Origin: Lasioglossum baleicum
Lineage: Eukaryota > Arthropoda > Insecta > Hymenoptera > Halictidae
Length of the DNA: 64,000 nt
NCBI RefSeq assembly: GCF_051020765.1
Contig: NC_134933.1
Span: 10,637,461-10,701,460, forward strand
Reading direction: 5' to 3'
The notes under the pieces were generated by a model. That model was not told where the DNA came from. It worked only from the letters and a program-made list of their open reading frames with translations, and did no database searches. The position numbers were made by a program, and so were the translations under genes. Below are positions 1-11,510 of this stretch, one piece after another (positions within the stretch are counted from its first letter, which is position 1; each line of letters starts with the position of its first letter).

Positions 1-260
1 GTTGGTTGGAGTTGGAAGAAGTATTGTAGTGAAATATATACTGTAGGTTTAAGGAAATCAGCCGTGTATAGCAGCTCGTGTGTAAATAGGAGATGTTAAT
101 GAACCTTTTTCTGCGATTCATGTTTTTAAGTTGAGCAGGCTCAGAAATGTCGCGTTCGAAATCGGAAAAGATCGGAAATAGTGGTAAATGTGAATTAAGT
201 GTTTGGACACGTGCGATAACAGCGAACTCCGAATGGCCGGACAAAGTAAACATAACCATA

Positions 261-478
261 CAGTGGGTGTACAAAGTACATTCGTACACCTTTTAAAAAC
301 TAATAACTTTTTCAAAATTCGACCCAACAGCTTGAGCTTTTTTGCTCAGTTAGAAAGATTAGTTTACTAGCTAATGTGTAAATAATTTTTATTTTTAATT
401 TGTTATTGGTCATGATTTTCAAATTTTTTATCTGTGCCTCTAATGAAAACTCAGCACGTATCTCAAAGTGTATGAATA
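261..478 (+). mobile_element. Left arm of a Tc1-like miniature element (family A)
   Basis: Starts directly after a TA with CAGTGGGTGTACAAAG, the same terminal sequence as the complete element at 28700-29131. It continues with the same internal sequence (CAGCTTGAG, then CTAGCTAATGTGTAAATAA). No matching right end follows, so this copy is truncated. It lies in an intron of the RAB5IF gene. Confidence 0.75.
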
Positions 479-553
479 CTTTGCATACCTGCTGTACTTC
501 GATTGATCGTCTCCTAAGTTTTCAAGGATTCACAACACTATTTTATTCCATAG

Positions 554-981
554 GAAGAATTTCTTGATGTTATTTATTGGGCCAGACAAGCAATTGGAAT
601 TATAGTTGGTATAGGATGGGGCCTTATACCTTTGAAAGGTTTCATAGCTTTATTATTGTAAGTACCAGTGTTTTAAACATTTCGTTAAATTCGGACACGT
701 CCATCTTATTTTATTAATAAATTTCAGATTTGTACTAGTTAATGCAGGAGTGACGTACCTGTACTTTAGCAATTTTCAACAGATAGATGAGGAAGAATTC
801 GGTGGTGTATGGGAATTGACGAAAGAAGGTTTTATGACATCGTTTGCTGGGTTTTTGGTAATTTTGAAATATCTTCATTGTTTCAGATTCTAGAATATCG
901 TATTTTCTACGATTTATATAACAAATTTTCCGTTCGCAGGTTACTTGGATCATAATATATACAGGATTACATTTCGACTGA
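554..981 (+). CDS. RAB5IF: RAB5IF/OPTI-like ER membrane protein, last three coding exons (5' part outside window)
   Basis: Coding exons are 554-657, 728-857 and 940-981, with the stop at 979-981. Acceptors (ATAG, TCAG, GCAG) and donors (GTAAGT, GTAATT) join in frame to give 91 residues. The product has the RAB5IF/C20orf24 pattern: EEFLDVIYWARQ, then a hydrophobic stretch ending WGLIPLKGF, then LYFSNFQQIDEEEFGG, WELTKEGFMTSF and a last hydrophobic segment ending TGLHFD. Members of this family are small ER multipass proteins; RAB5IF (OPTI) is a subunit of the GEL complex that helps multipass proteins insert at the translocon. The N-terminal exon is missing because the window starts inside the gene. 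The intron before 554 carries a Tc1-like repeat arm. The gene converges on the Bud32 gene on the opposite strand. Confidence 0.9.
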
Positions 982-1459
982 TAATTTCCAATATGCCAAT
1001 GGTAACCTGACTGAAAAAATACAAATGCATATAGTATTTTTTATGGATTCATCGAAATTACATTGGGAAAACACACATTTCTAGGATATATTTAAATTCT
1101 CTGCACATTTAATACGTGTGACATATAATGTTCGGTTTACGAAGTATCTGCTAGCATAATTTGCAGTATATGGTCAAATACTGCTATATAGTAAAATAAT
1201 TATTCATATCTAAGTTATTTACCAGTAGAAAACATTATATGCTAGATTTTAAATATTGATTCCCTCTTCAAATAATATTGTTTTGGAATACTTGTGAAAT
1301 TTTTATTTTTCTTATAGATTGTTTTATATATATATATAAATATATATATTTAGGTAAAAATGGGACAATTTATGCGAACGCGGTAAACTATTTGCTAGAA
1401 CTGATTACATATTATATATGCCAAATCAGATTATAAACGGTATACAAATAATTAATATA

Positions 1460-1465
1460 AATAAA
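1460..1465 (+). promoter_or_regulatory. Candidate polyadenylation signal of the RAB5IF-like gene
   Basis: AATAAA about 480 bp after the stop codon, in AT-rich sequence. It would give a plausible 3' UTR of about 500 bp before the convergent gene. Confidence 0.45.
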
Positions 1466-1970
1466 CATTTGAAATACTTACATTGCTCAATATTCGATCA
1501 GGTTGAACATTTTGCATGTTATTAATAAAATTTTTATGCTAAATACTTTTTCCACTATCGAAATATTCAATGACATCCAGTTGATAATTTTAATCATCGC
1601 TTTGACAGGAACAAGGCCATTACAAATAAAATAGATTGTAAGTATTAAATATCTTTACATACATTGTATTTCAATAACAACTGTTTATTTAAAAAAAAAA
1701 TACGTATGATATGAAAAGTAGTAGAAAATATGATCTACAATTTTAGGAAGAATTTCTATCTATATATGTATGTATATAGTTATTTCCCTCTTGGGTACAG
1801 TAGTGGCCAAGAAAATTGCACTACCTCTTAAAAATACTTGTTCAACAATTTTCAATACAACTCAATTTTTTTAACGCGGTCTTTTAATTCCGTACGAATT
1901 CATGCAACAACGTCGTACGATGTGTATATGCAGCTACCGTGCAATTTCCATGTCCACCACCGTGTAACGA

Positions 1971-1976
1971 TTTATT
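1971..1976 (-). promoter_or_regulatory. Candidate polyadenylation signal of the Bud32 gene
   Basis: TTTATT on the + strand reads AATAAA on the minus strand, about 80 bp beyond the Bud32 stop codon at 2053. Spacing is typical for an insect gene. Confidence 0.45.
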
Positions 1977-2052
1977 TAACTGTATTTACATGTAACTTAT
2001 TAAGAACATGTTAATAAAATGTGTTTAATACATTCAAGAAAACATAATAGGA

Positions 2053-3247
2053 TCATCCGACCATTAACCGTTTCCGACCTCGCATTTGCACATCTCTGTA
2101 CTTGGAAACGATCTCGTTGCACTGCTTTTTGTTTGCGAATTGTTTTTGATACGTCTCGAATATGTCCGAGAATAATGACGGCACTTCTGAATGCGCGCTG
2201 AGCAACGATCGTTCAAGAACGTACAAGTCGACGGCTTTATCTTCCACGCTGGACTCAACACGAGCCAATCCAAAATCTATCATGACAAAACTATTTGTAT
2301 CTGTAAAAAAGAATAACTAGAAATTAGAATTCTTTTGAACAAAAATTTTCACAGAGATAATTGCTATTGGAACAATATAAATTAGATATACCATCATCAT
2401 TTTGAACATTCAGCTCTTCATCAACATTCTTCAACAATATATTCGACGTGGTCAAATCTCCGTGGATAATGTTTTTGTTATGCAATCTAGCAACAAGCAT
2501 CCCGACGCCTCGCGTTATAAATTTAAAATGATCATCGGTCACTCCTTTCGAAACGCTTCTCTCTATAAAATCTTTTAACACCATCGCGTTGTCTATATAC
2601 TCCATGTAAATGCATCGACGTTCTAACTGTACAAAGTATATAGCCGGCGTGACAACCCCTGAAGACAAAAATTAGCATACAGGCTCATGAGCAAATGACA
2701 TCGTGACTATATAGTAGACTGCGGATTATTATGCATTTATGAAGAAATTAACCGGATGAAATATAAAACACCTAAGAATATTGTTACGTTGTTTTCAACG
2801 TAAAAAGACTGTTAAAGGTTGAAATGAATTTTTATTTAAATACTGGTTCCCACAATCGATGCAAAATAAAAATTTTTACCCGAATTGCAACCTGGAGTGA
2901 AACAGAAATTTATTTTTTTTTCTTTAATATGATTAACAGGTTGAAAATAATATAACAGTATATTTAAATTTTACAATTCTAAATTACACCTACTCATTTT
3001 TGTTATAAATGCATGAAATCCGCTGTGTCTAATCGTGACACGACATCTTACCAGCGGTTTTCGCGCGAACCATAGCGCGGCATTCAGCCCTTATTCGATC
3101 CTTCGTCAACCGTGCATCCAGATCGGCGTGTCTGTATTTCTTTTCGAAACGTTCTTTGAGTAACGTCAACTTCCCCAAATAGACACCCTTGTATACGCGA
3201 GCTTCAGCACCTTGTGCTATCAATTCGAAACCATCTATAATCGCCAT
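2053..3247 (-). CDS. TP53RK: Bud32/TP53RK (PRPK) atypical kinase of the KEOPS/EKC complex, complete, three exons
   Basis: Minus-strand exons are 3247-3052, 2658-2392 and 2300-2053. Both introns are phase 1 with GTAAG/GTATAT donors and CAG acceptors, giving 711 nt and 236 aa, a normal Bud32 length. Visible motifs in order: the N-terminal GAEARVYKG nucleotide loop (near residue 12), LLKERF with the ATP-binding Lys, YMEYI hinge, NKNIIHGDLTTSN catalytic loop (HGD in place of HRD, typical of Bud32), VMIDFGLA metal-binding DFG, and a basic C-terminus (RGRKR). In KEOPS, Bud32 supports Kae1/OSGEP in making N6-threonylcarbamoyl adenosine on ANN-decoding tRNAs, in cytosol and nucleus. The usual C-terminal RGR.R tail is present, so the gene looks intact. 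Intron 1 is almost filled by a miniature transposon. Confidence 0.96.
2715..3032. mobile_element. Miniature TIR element of the GCGGATC family (family B) in Bud32 intron 1
   Basis: Begins TAGACTGCGGAT and ends ATCCGCTGTGTCTAA, an inverted terminal repeat shared by many copies in the window. The inside has the family hallmarks: TGCATTTATGAAGAAAT, AATCGATGCAAAATAAAAA, TTGCAACCTGGAGTGAAA and TATAAATGCATGAAATC. At about 318 bp it occupies most of the 393-bp intron (2659-3051). It seems a composite of the two half-types seen separately at 7401 and 20179. Confidence 0.8.
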
Positions 3248-3914
3248 CTGAAGCTTAATATAAACATTTCACGTATATAACTTCCATTATTTACAAAAAA
3301 GAAACAATTCGAACATCTGAAGGGGTTGAAATCAATTCGAAACTGCGGGGGAGGGGAATCTTTCAGCGAGTTAATAATTTCATAAAAATATATTTAGATT
3401 TTAAGAAGTCCGTACATTTATTGCTGATTGGTGTATATGTACACCAATAATAATAAACAAAACCATAAATAATAGGAACATCTCAAGGGGTTGAAATCAA
3501 TTCGAAACTGCGAGGGAGGGGGATCTTACAGCGAGTTAGTAATTTGATAAAAATATTTAGACTTCAAAAAGTCTGTACATTGATCGCTGATTGGTGTTTA
3601 CGTATAAACAGACTGCTTACGTAATTTTTTGTCGGTGTTGTGAATTGAGGAAATAGTAAATGGACGGACGAATGGTACGTCACTGATTTTCTGAAAGGAA
3701 AGATGATGTTGCTCGCGCTAGCAAGGGCAAGATGAGGGCGAAACGCGAATCGATCGTTACCCGAGAGCGTCCTGCGCGCTAATCGCTATTCCAGCGCTAG
3801 TATTCGCCCGTACTTTGTTCCCATCGGGTTGACAAGCTAATACAGTGTTTTTTTCCGCCTGCTATCATATCAAAAAGAAAAAAATAAATATTGTTGCTTT
3901 GCTCTCCGGCAGAT
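3248..3914. promoter_or_regulatory. Divergent promoter region between Bud32 (-) and the MADF-BESS gene (+)
   Basis: The two start codons are 667 bp apart, head to head, so transcription of both genes must start in this interval or in upstream non-coding exons. It holds a ~125-bp direct duplication (3311-3600) and, nearer the MADF side (3700-3830), a GC-richer stretch that could be core promoter or 5' UTR. A CGGCAG|A before the MADF ATG could also be a splice acceptor. Confidence 0.5.
3311..3600. repeat. Two direct copies of a ~125-bp segment, period ~165 bp
   Basis: The segment beginning AGGGGTTGAAATCAATTCG occurs at 3321 and again at 3486. Both copies continue through GCGAGTTA and AAGTC[CT]GTACATT to GCTGATTGGTGT. 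It is a local duplication in the shared promoter region. Confidence 0.8.
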
Positions 3915-6536
3915 ATGAGGGATGAGGTGAAGATGGACGCGAATCGGCTAATCACCGAGGTTTATAAGCGGCCAGCGCTTTGGAATCAAAGACATGTCTC
4001 TTATCACAATCGCGAGGTGACAAACCGCGTTTGGATGGAGATCGCATCGATATTCAAATTGCCTAGTAGGTGCATTGATGAAATCGTTTCTCCTCTGTAT
4101 GTGATTCGCGCGCGCATTTTCACTATTCACTGCCAACACTAAACATTTCTTTTGCTGTCACTCATTCACAGAAAACAAATGCATCGTTTGCCGTTCTCGT
4201 TGTCGTGACACTTTTCTCTCGTACAGTTTATCCATAAACGATCATCACACGTTTTGTAAATTGTGTATAAACGGTTTCTTACTCAAGGGGTTAGGATACC
4301 TACAAAGTAGACTACTGTTTCCCGATGAATGTTACACGAACATATTTACTGTCAATACGAGCTTTCCTAGTTTAACTGTACTACGACGTTTCCATACCGA
4401 AATGATTTTTCTACAATTATTTATACTTTGAGAGAATAACTATGGAATTTCAAAGCGATTCGATAAACGAATCTCGAGGAATCTTGGATATTGTTCCAAG
4501 GGAAACGCTTTTAAAATTGAAAGTGTATAACGCTTCCGGTTATGCATTTCGTAAAACCATGAATATTTTATAATTTATTTACTATATAAAAGTTCAAACG
4601 AAAGAATAGTTTGAGCGTATGCAGCATTCTAATCCCTCAATTAAGAACCTTCTTCGTTCAAAATTGGAAAGCAACCGCGAAAAACTTTGTTGAAGTGACA
4701 ATACTAAATAAATACTTGTTTTGCTACCATATTCACCTATTTACTTATTGTACTCACACGGGTTAACCTCACTTTTCCGCGACGTCACCTTACCGAAAGC
4801 GGTTCGTTTCAAGCAATTTTACTCATTTTAATAAAAGATTTTTACAGCAATGCGAATACCTCGTTCCACGAACGATAACTTACGGGTTGTTGCTATTTTC
4901 AGCAGCGATTCTACGAGAAGATTTTAAATTGCGAGTGCAAGTACTGTAACGCATGTGCGTGAGACAGTCAATAAATACGTTCCGACGGTCGTGTGTGTGG
5001 ATGACTTCCGATCTTAGTGATATTTGCTGTTTGAATGACCGATTTCTTTATATTACCAATCTTATTTTTTGTAAATCATCTAGATTCGACGAAGAACGAG
5101 AAGCAGAGGAAAGTTTCTGGGACACCCCCTAATTGTATTTATGGTTGGCTAACGATTGGGAGTTGGTTGGGATATGGTTGGCGGTTTTTTGTTTACAAAT
5201 CGCGAACATATAGGGCCTACGACGAAAATATCCTACGTTAGGCCTACTATTATTATAGTTGTTTAAAAATTTGTTTTATTGTTTACAGCCTTGGAATTGA
5301 TTTATTTCTTTAACTTTCCAATCTTCCAAGGTTTAATAGCGTTAACAGCTTTTTTTCCATAATAAAATGAACAATTGGTCTCGATTGCATGATAAACAAC
5401 TTTTTTGTTAATTAAATGGAACGGATGTGTAGATTTCTCTTTTTCATTTCCTAAAGCTTGAAAAAGTGAAATAAAACAATAAAATCAGAGTATTGTATTA
5501 AATTAGGACATGCCCGATAATAGCAAGAACAATAATTTTTTAAAAATTAAATTTTGGTTGTAACAAATAAAAATACACTATTTAATATTTTTAATCAAAA
5601 AAGTACAGTATTGTCATTATAAAATCAAACCATTACCATTTATTTCAACAATTCATCATAGATTTCAATTCGCCACTGTGCGACGTGGATAGTGAAGTTT
5701 TTTCTAAATTTTTACCGTGGAAATACATTGTTCGCAACCGCTAAAAGAGAAGATTTTCCAGCCAACATTGCAACGAAGGTCCAACGAAACGCCAACGATA
5801 GATGCTATTAGGGCTGTACCCGCCGTACACGCTAAATCGAGTGTTTCCGATTATTTTTCCAGAGCCGGTGTTGAAAGCAAAATGGAAAGGGTTGCGGGAT
5901 ACGTTCCGGGCGGAGTTGAAAAAAGATCAAGTGTATCGGAAAAGTAAATTCCATCGGAACCGGCCGGTATGGATTCACTTCAAAAGTTTGCAATTCTTGA
6001 AGGAACAAATGTTACCGCGGCCACCGATCTGGGAACGAAGCAACTCTTGTCAGGACGACGATCGTATAGTTAGCGAGGGTGAGACCGACGGAATGTTGCT
6101 GCAAAACGGGTCGTCGATGTCGAATAGAAAAGCGGAGGATCGAGGTACAATTGCGAATCATTTACTGTCGATAAGTAACGATAACGGATTGAAAATCGAC
6201 AGTGTTAATCACATAGATGTGAAACAAGAGCCCGAGGAGAATTTTGACAATCTCGAGTTTCAAAGTGTTTCCGACAACCTGACGGAAAACGAGATGATGT
6301 TGCAGAACATCTCGCCCGAGCAGGTGTTGATGGGCGACCATGACACTGGCATTGGTCTCACGGTAGACCCCTTGGAAGGCAACCGTTTCGATGATAATTA
6401 CTATTTCCTTATGAGTCTGTTACCCCACATAAGAACACTACCCGCCGATAGAAGAATGCTGCTGAGGATGCAAATGCAGGAACTGGTTTACAAAGAGGTC
6501 TACAAGAAAAGTTCCGAGAGTGTCGGCACGCCGTAA
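3915..6536 (+). CDS. MADF-BESS domain transcription factor, complete, two exons
   Basis: Exons 3915-4065 and 5863-6536 join A|AG in phase 1 (donor GTAGGT, acceptor TTTTCCAG), giving 825 nt and 274 aa. The junction reads IFKLP-KPVLKAKWKGLRDTF, continuous with the MADF consensus. MADF domain, about residues 10-100: ANRLITEVYKRPALWNQRH, TNRVWMEIASIF, KAKWKGLRDTFRAELKK, then PVWIHFKSLQFL. The middle is acidic and probably disordered, with a possible SUMO site VKQEPEE. The C-terminus FLMSLLPHIRTLP plus a following amphipathic helix fits a BESS motif (about residues 225-262), which mediates protein contacts. Proteins of this Adf-1/Stonewall type bind DNA in the nucleus. The start at 3915 is the first ATG in frame; an upstream non-coding exon is possible. 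I cannot assign a specific orthologue. Confidence 0.93.
4066..5862 (+). other. Intron of the MADF-BESS gene
   Basis: AT-rich 1.8-kb intron. I see no repeat-family copy or nested gene; short open frames here have no protein-like composition. Confidence 0.7.
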
Positions 6537-7400
6537 AAAAAGAAAGAAACAATGAGAAACGTAAAACAAACAAACACATAATTCATATTTTTAACAAAGA
6601 TATTTACATGGTTTTTTTAGGGATCGGCACAGATTTACCGTGGACAATATTGCTTTCCGTATTTCCTTGCCATCCGAGATGCAATTCTCGCCCGAGATCT
6701 GCGAAAAGTGGTTCGAGATGCGATTCTAGCTGAGCGATATCGTTTTCGTCAGTATTTATCTATTATATTTTTCTTTATATTTATTATTGTTTACCTCTAC
6801 TTGCGCGATTGTATATATACAAATATTATATATATACTTGATTTTAAACAGAACATTTTCTGTTTTGTTGCTCAGCTAAAACTGCATGCTAGACCAACTT
6901 ATATTGGTGACAAATGCGGAAAATGTAAGGAAAGAAATAACACTCTCTGACCGGTTAAAGAAGTTCGGAATTGGGCGATATTTAGTGCAATTAAATCTTT
7001 CAATTTAAGTGATGTATAGTTTCAATTATAGTAAGTATTTAAGCCAATATGATTGAAGAATTAATTTTTGAACCAGTACGGTTGTTTAAGAAAACAGTAC
7101 TGTATAAGATTGAGATCGTTTAGAATTTAGGAGTTATTATAAGTTGCACAGGCACCTTCGAATGGATGCAAACAGCCAACTCGAAAGAAAAATAAATGTA
7201 TAGTACGACGAAGGAAAAAACAAAGAATATAACATCAACGTCGTTTATTCATAAATATTACTGACGCTGTTCAGCAATAATTTGTAACATAATAAACCAA
7301 TAAAAAGATAGACTATGAAGGATATTTAATTGTTACTATCATACAATATATGAAAGATATTATATTATTTAGACGGTATTCTCTTTCGATTAAAAACTAG

Positions 7401-7573
7401 TAGACGATTGATAATTTTATGAAGAAATTGTCTGGGTAAAATATAAAAGAGTGAAAGTAACGAAAAATTTAAAAGTATTGTAATGTTGTTTTTAATGTAA
7501 ATTTTTATTTTACTTCTGCTTTCCACAATCAATGCAGAACATTTTTATATTTTGCAGAAAGATTCGCAGTCTA
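7401..7573. mobile_element. Short family B miniature element
   Basis: Starts TAGACGATTGATAA and ends GATTCGCAGTCTAG, with internal TTTTATGAAGAAATTG and CACAATCAATGCAGAACA. This is the short type of family B, also seen at 57101-57299. Confidence 0.7.
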
Positions 7574-8399
7574 GTAATCAGTAATAATTGATGGCTAATT
7601 TAATCGGAGCGACCAAATTAGTCGGGACGTTTGACTTTCATTCTTATCGACGGCAATGAATGAATTAATGAATCACCGAAATTCGAAAAATTCTAGTTGA
7701 ATGCCCAGCTCTGTGGAAGGAATGACTCTTTAACCGGTTTAAGGAGTTCGAATCCCGTAGATTGAGAAACACTGGTGCTTTCTCGTACCTGCGGGTACGA
7801 CCGTAACGTTCAGCTGTGTCTGTATGTAGGTGTAGTAAACGTATCGTGTATTCACGACATTCCTGTTCCGTTGCGCATGCGTACCTGCCATGGCTCCTCT
7901 CGGCTGATTGTTTCGTTCGTTTTCGCGTTACGATTCGGTTGTGCTTTCGTTTAGTCTGCTCGCGATTGCCACGGTACAGTTGTGTGTCTACGCGTTCCTC
8001 GTCCCGAACACGATTATTGTTCGACCGATCATCGTTTTCGCGAGCAGACCCGTTTCGAAAACGACACACGGACATTTCTCTCGTGAATGATCCCGTAACA
8101 AACGTCGAACAACCTGACTTTGCGGGCCTCTTAAGTGTACACAGGTGTTTACTTTAGTGACCGAATATTCCTGTCCGGAATAAACGTATTCCTCGTGTGC
8201 ATTCGCCGAAAGCAGAATTTCGTTGCATTCCCTCAGGACTACCTGTCCCTCTGTCGTTCGATTCAAGGTGAGTCAATGTTCGGTCAGCAATGCGACGAAC
8301 ATCCTGCTCTTCCCTCGCGAATCGTTGTGAACTCTTCTGAAACTGTGTCGGCGAGAAACTGAAAAGAACAGCTCATTTTCGTGACTTCTACGAACGGGT

Positions 8400-8900
8400 T
8401 AGGATAATGTGGGATTTTAATAAATAAAATGAGTTGTTTTTGGATTGAACGCCGCGCTGGTTTAAGCCAGTATTGTGTGACAGATTTTCGAATTGCAGAA
8501 CCGGAAGCGTATGCATGTACCTGCGTACGTATTGTGATTTTGAAATTAACACAACCCTTGAAAAAATGTTCAAAATGAACTTGAAAAATGCAACTATTTA
8601 GTCAAATATTTAATTGTTTCATTCCCTTGAACCTAGTATGTATAGAATTGTTTATCTATCTACAAATGGGATAGGATTATGTGGAAATTTAATAAATAGA
8701 ATGTTGTGTTTGTGGATTGAAAGCCACGCTGGTTTAAGCCAGTGATGTGTGACAGGTTTTCGAATTGCAGAACCGGAAGCGTATGCATGTACCTGCGTAC
8801 GTATTGTAGTTTTGAAATTAACAAATGAACTTGAAAAATGGAGCTAGTCAAATATTTAATTGTTTCATTCCTTTTGAACCTAGTCAGTTAGGATAATGTG
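8400..8900. repeat. Tandem duplication, period ~270 bp, two copies plus a stub
   Basis: The block starting TTAGGATAATGTGG at 8399 recurs at about 8669 with the same order of landmarks: GGTTTAAGCCAGT, CAGAACCGGAAGCGTATGC, ACCTGCGTACGTATTG, AGTCAAATATTTAATTG. A third start (TTAGGATAATGTG) is at 8887. The GGTTTAAGCCAG part is a small palindrome. Both copies are open in the same minus frame, but this follows from the duplication. Confidence 0.85.
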
Positions 8901-9169
8901 AACATTTTCGTAATCTTTGTGGAAAGCTCATTTTGCATTTCACAGTATCCTAACCCCATAAACCGGAAGTGGAGTATTATCTTTTAACATTTTACCTAAC
9001 GGATGTCTTTTAGCAGGATTTTGTTAATGGATGTACTATATCTAAAAAAGATTTAAAATTTTCTTGTGAATAATAAAATATTTTGTTTTCTATTAATAAA
9101 ATTGATTGAAACTCTTGAGTCGTAGAGTTCCGAAAATTATTAAATAATCGCCGGTAGGTAGTTGATAGC

Positions 9170-9264
9170 CAGTGTACAAAGTATTCGTACAAGCTGTTAG
9201 GTCCAGCTTTGAAAAAGTTATTCGTTTCTGGAAGGTGCGCGAATACACTTTTGTACACCCACTG
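9170..9264. mobile_element. 95-bp deletion derivative of a family A Tc1-like element
   Basis: Left end CAGTGTACAAAGTATTCGTA and right end CTTTTGTACACCCACTG followed by TA. The two arms are nearly joined with about 30 bp between them, so this copy is essentially the two terminal repeats of the family without an interior. Confidence 0.7.
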
Positions 9265-9906
9265 TATGTTATGAATATAATGCTGAGTCGTGCAACATGA
9301 TTGGCAATATGTGATAATTTAGGAGAATCTGACTTAATGTTTGACGGATACCAAGATGTGATACTTGTATATACACACATATGTAAGAAGCGATCTTTTT
9401 TCTTACATAGAATTTGCCACATAGACACCGACTTTTTTTGAAACTCCCAAGTCTTTGTTGTAAATCTCGAGAAAATGAGTTTGATCAAATTCGAGCCGTG
9501 TAATTCAAGCAATTTACAAAAATATTAGCGAACAAATGAAACAGATTTTTAACCAAAATGATATCTCCGTTCTACTTTGACCAAATAACGTTACTTTATA
9601 CGCGTTCTAAAGCTAAAGAGATGCTCTTTTAATTGATGTAATAAAATTTTTATTTACTATAAATACATATGTTGATATTTTAACATAAATATTAAATTTT
9701 AAATATCCCGATGTTTCCCGCCATGCGATCCAATTAAAAGAAATATCATTTCAATTCCTTGAAGCTTTCTCTACAAGAACAGCTGTTTTACAAAGATGAA
9801 TAAGTAATTCGTAATTTTGGTTCTTGGACTTACAGCGATTCAAATCTGCTTTTAGCTATTATTCCATGAAAATAAGAATATCTGCATATTCTCTGAAGTC
9901 GACACT

Positions 9907-10084
9907 TTAACACTAAACCTATCACTGCCGGTTAAACGACCGGTTTACTAAGATTATTTACATGGAAAATTGATTAACCACATATTCGGATAAAAATTGC
10001 ATAAAATCCAAATAAATATAGTCTTGACATTTTTCTAAGCTAAAACATTTGAATCACTTCGAGTGCTCGGTAGGTTTAGCGTTG
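9907..10084. mobile_element. TTAA-type miniature element, family D copy 1
   Basis: Begins TTAACACTAAACCTATC and ends CTCGGTAGGTTTAGCGTT, an inverted repeat shared with copies at 23219, 26146 and 56176. The right TTAA is mutated to GTTG. The interior has GACCGGTTTACTAAG and the family's AAATTGCATAAAATCCAAATA. Confidence 0.8.
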
Positions 10085-10764
10085 CATGTTTTGCAAACTA
10101 TATGAGCTAGACGATGAAAATTATACTCGCAATAAATCCTGCGAGTTTTGAAAAAAGTCGATGACTATATGGTAAACGCTGAGGCGATTCAACACAGAAT
10201 AATTCGTACGTGTTGCGTTCGTTTGTAAGTTAATCGGGGATGCAAAGCGTTGAACGTTGAATCCGATGATCGTATTAGAACAGGTGTATTGATATAACGC
10301 AAGCTAAGCGAATTTGCGAAGATCAATTTCGTATGGTCCGTGTAATCATGGGCTCGGTGCGGTCTCGTGTCGTCGTAATTAAGGTTAAAGTCTTCTAGTC
10401 TTCTGAACGTCAAGTATATCCCTCGTCCACACTTTCGAGGTTGCTCTAAATAGCGTACTGGAATCTCCCGGCGATTCGAAACGCATCTATGCATTCCGTT
10501 CCGAGTGACAAGTACCTGGAAACCGAAACGCTGTCTATCCTATGGGTAATTCTCGTGACTAGTCGTAATAATGGTAATAAAGGTCTTTGTATTCAAACCA
10601 CGGCCCGTGTGTCTTCATTTGCATACCGAAAATAGAAAAGGAAAGACATCCATCCCGTCGATCATAAAGGCGAATGTACCCATCAGCTACCGCGAAAAGC
10701 TTTTGCCGATTTTTGTTAGACGTCGTTCTTGGAATCTTCATGTAGAATCTACACGTAGAAACGG

Positions 10765-11095
10765 TATGAAAAAAGAATACAAGATTTAAACAAGTTACCG
10801 TTCGGCTATTATGAAGCCCCTTCTACTACTTAGCATAATTATTATCGTGCTGAATTTAGCGTAAAAATAAAAATACAATGAAATAATCTTCTGGAAAACA
10901 AAGATTCATTTTTGATTAAACAGGAAACATACGCGTAAAAAAAGGAATACAAGATCTAAACACGTTACTGTTCGGCAATTATGAAGCCCCTTCTACTACT
11001 TAGCATAATTATTATCCTGGTGAATTTAGCGTAAAAATAAAAAATCAATTAAATAATCTTTTGGAAAACAAAGATTCATTTTTGAAAACATTTCC
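10765..11095. repeat. Tandem duplication, period 170 bp, two copies
   Basis: ATGAAGCCCCTTCTACTACT stands at 10811 and 10981. The flanking sequence (AATACAAGAT upstream; GAATTTAGCGTAAAAATAAA and AACAAAGATTCATTTTTGA downstream) is also repeated with only scattered differences. Confidence 0.9.
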
Positions 11096-11214
11096 TTTGG
11101 GATATTTAGAAGGAAATTGTTACGCGCGTTCATTTTAGATATAGTAAACTTATTAATAGGCTCAGGTAGGTGAAGCGTTAATTACACTTGCCACAATAAC
11201 TTTCTAAAAAGCAG

Positions 11215-11510
11215 TACCGTTCTGACAAAATCGGTGTTTATGGGCAGTCTAACTTATTTAGGTGCGTAAAGAACGATTAAAACACAACCGATTTCAATGA
11301 AACTTCGCCAATGCATACAATTGACACAGATCTACAAAACGTATTTTAAGAATGCAACTTTTAGTATTTCCTCTACAATTCCGACGGATTGTAATTTTTG
11401 AAAAAATTTCTTTTCACATCATGTAGCAAACTAATTGCTCTAACTTCTCAAAAAAGTTCATCATTTCTTTTTGAGGGCGTCCGAATATTAATGGGAGCTA
11501 TTGTACATAA
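11215..11510. mobile_element. Arm of a Tc1-like miniature element (GCTCC subfamily of A)
   Basis: Reading the minus strand from about 11505 gives GCTCCCATTAATATTCGGACGC and then AGTTAGAGCAATTAGTTTGC, matching the left arm at 45794 (CAGTGCTCCGTTTATATTCC, AGTTAGAGCTAGTTTACTAC). No clear opposite end is visible. Confidence 0.55.

Larger units (their letters stand above)
982..2052. other. 3' intergenic region between two convergent genes
   Basis: AT-rich sequence holding the presumed 3' UTRs of the RAB5IF-like gene (+) and the Bud32 gene (-), with a (TA)n stretch near 1325-1350. I see no coding exon or repeat-family copy here. Confidence 0.5.

Noticed and set aside
3891..3914. Upstream extension of the MADF-BESS protein from a TTG codon
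   Set aside because: The first ATG is at 3915, and the extension would need a non-ATG start or an unseen exon.
7720..7760. Possible tRNA because of GAGTTCGAATCCCG (B-box-like)
   Set aside because: No A-box at the right distance upstream and no cloverleaf can be drawn.
7665..8362. Overlapping open frames on both strands at the GC-richer block
   Set aside because: Arg/Ser-rich readings with no family resemblance and several competing frames.
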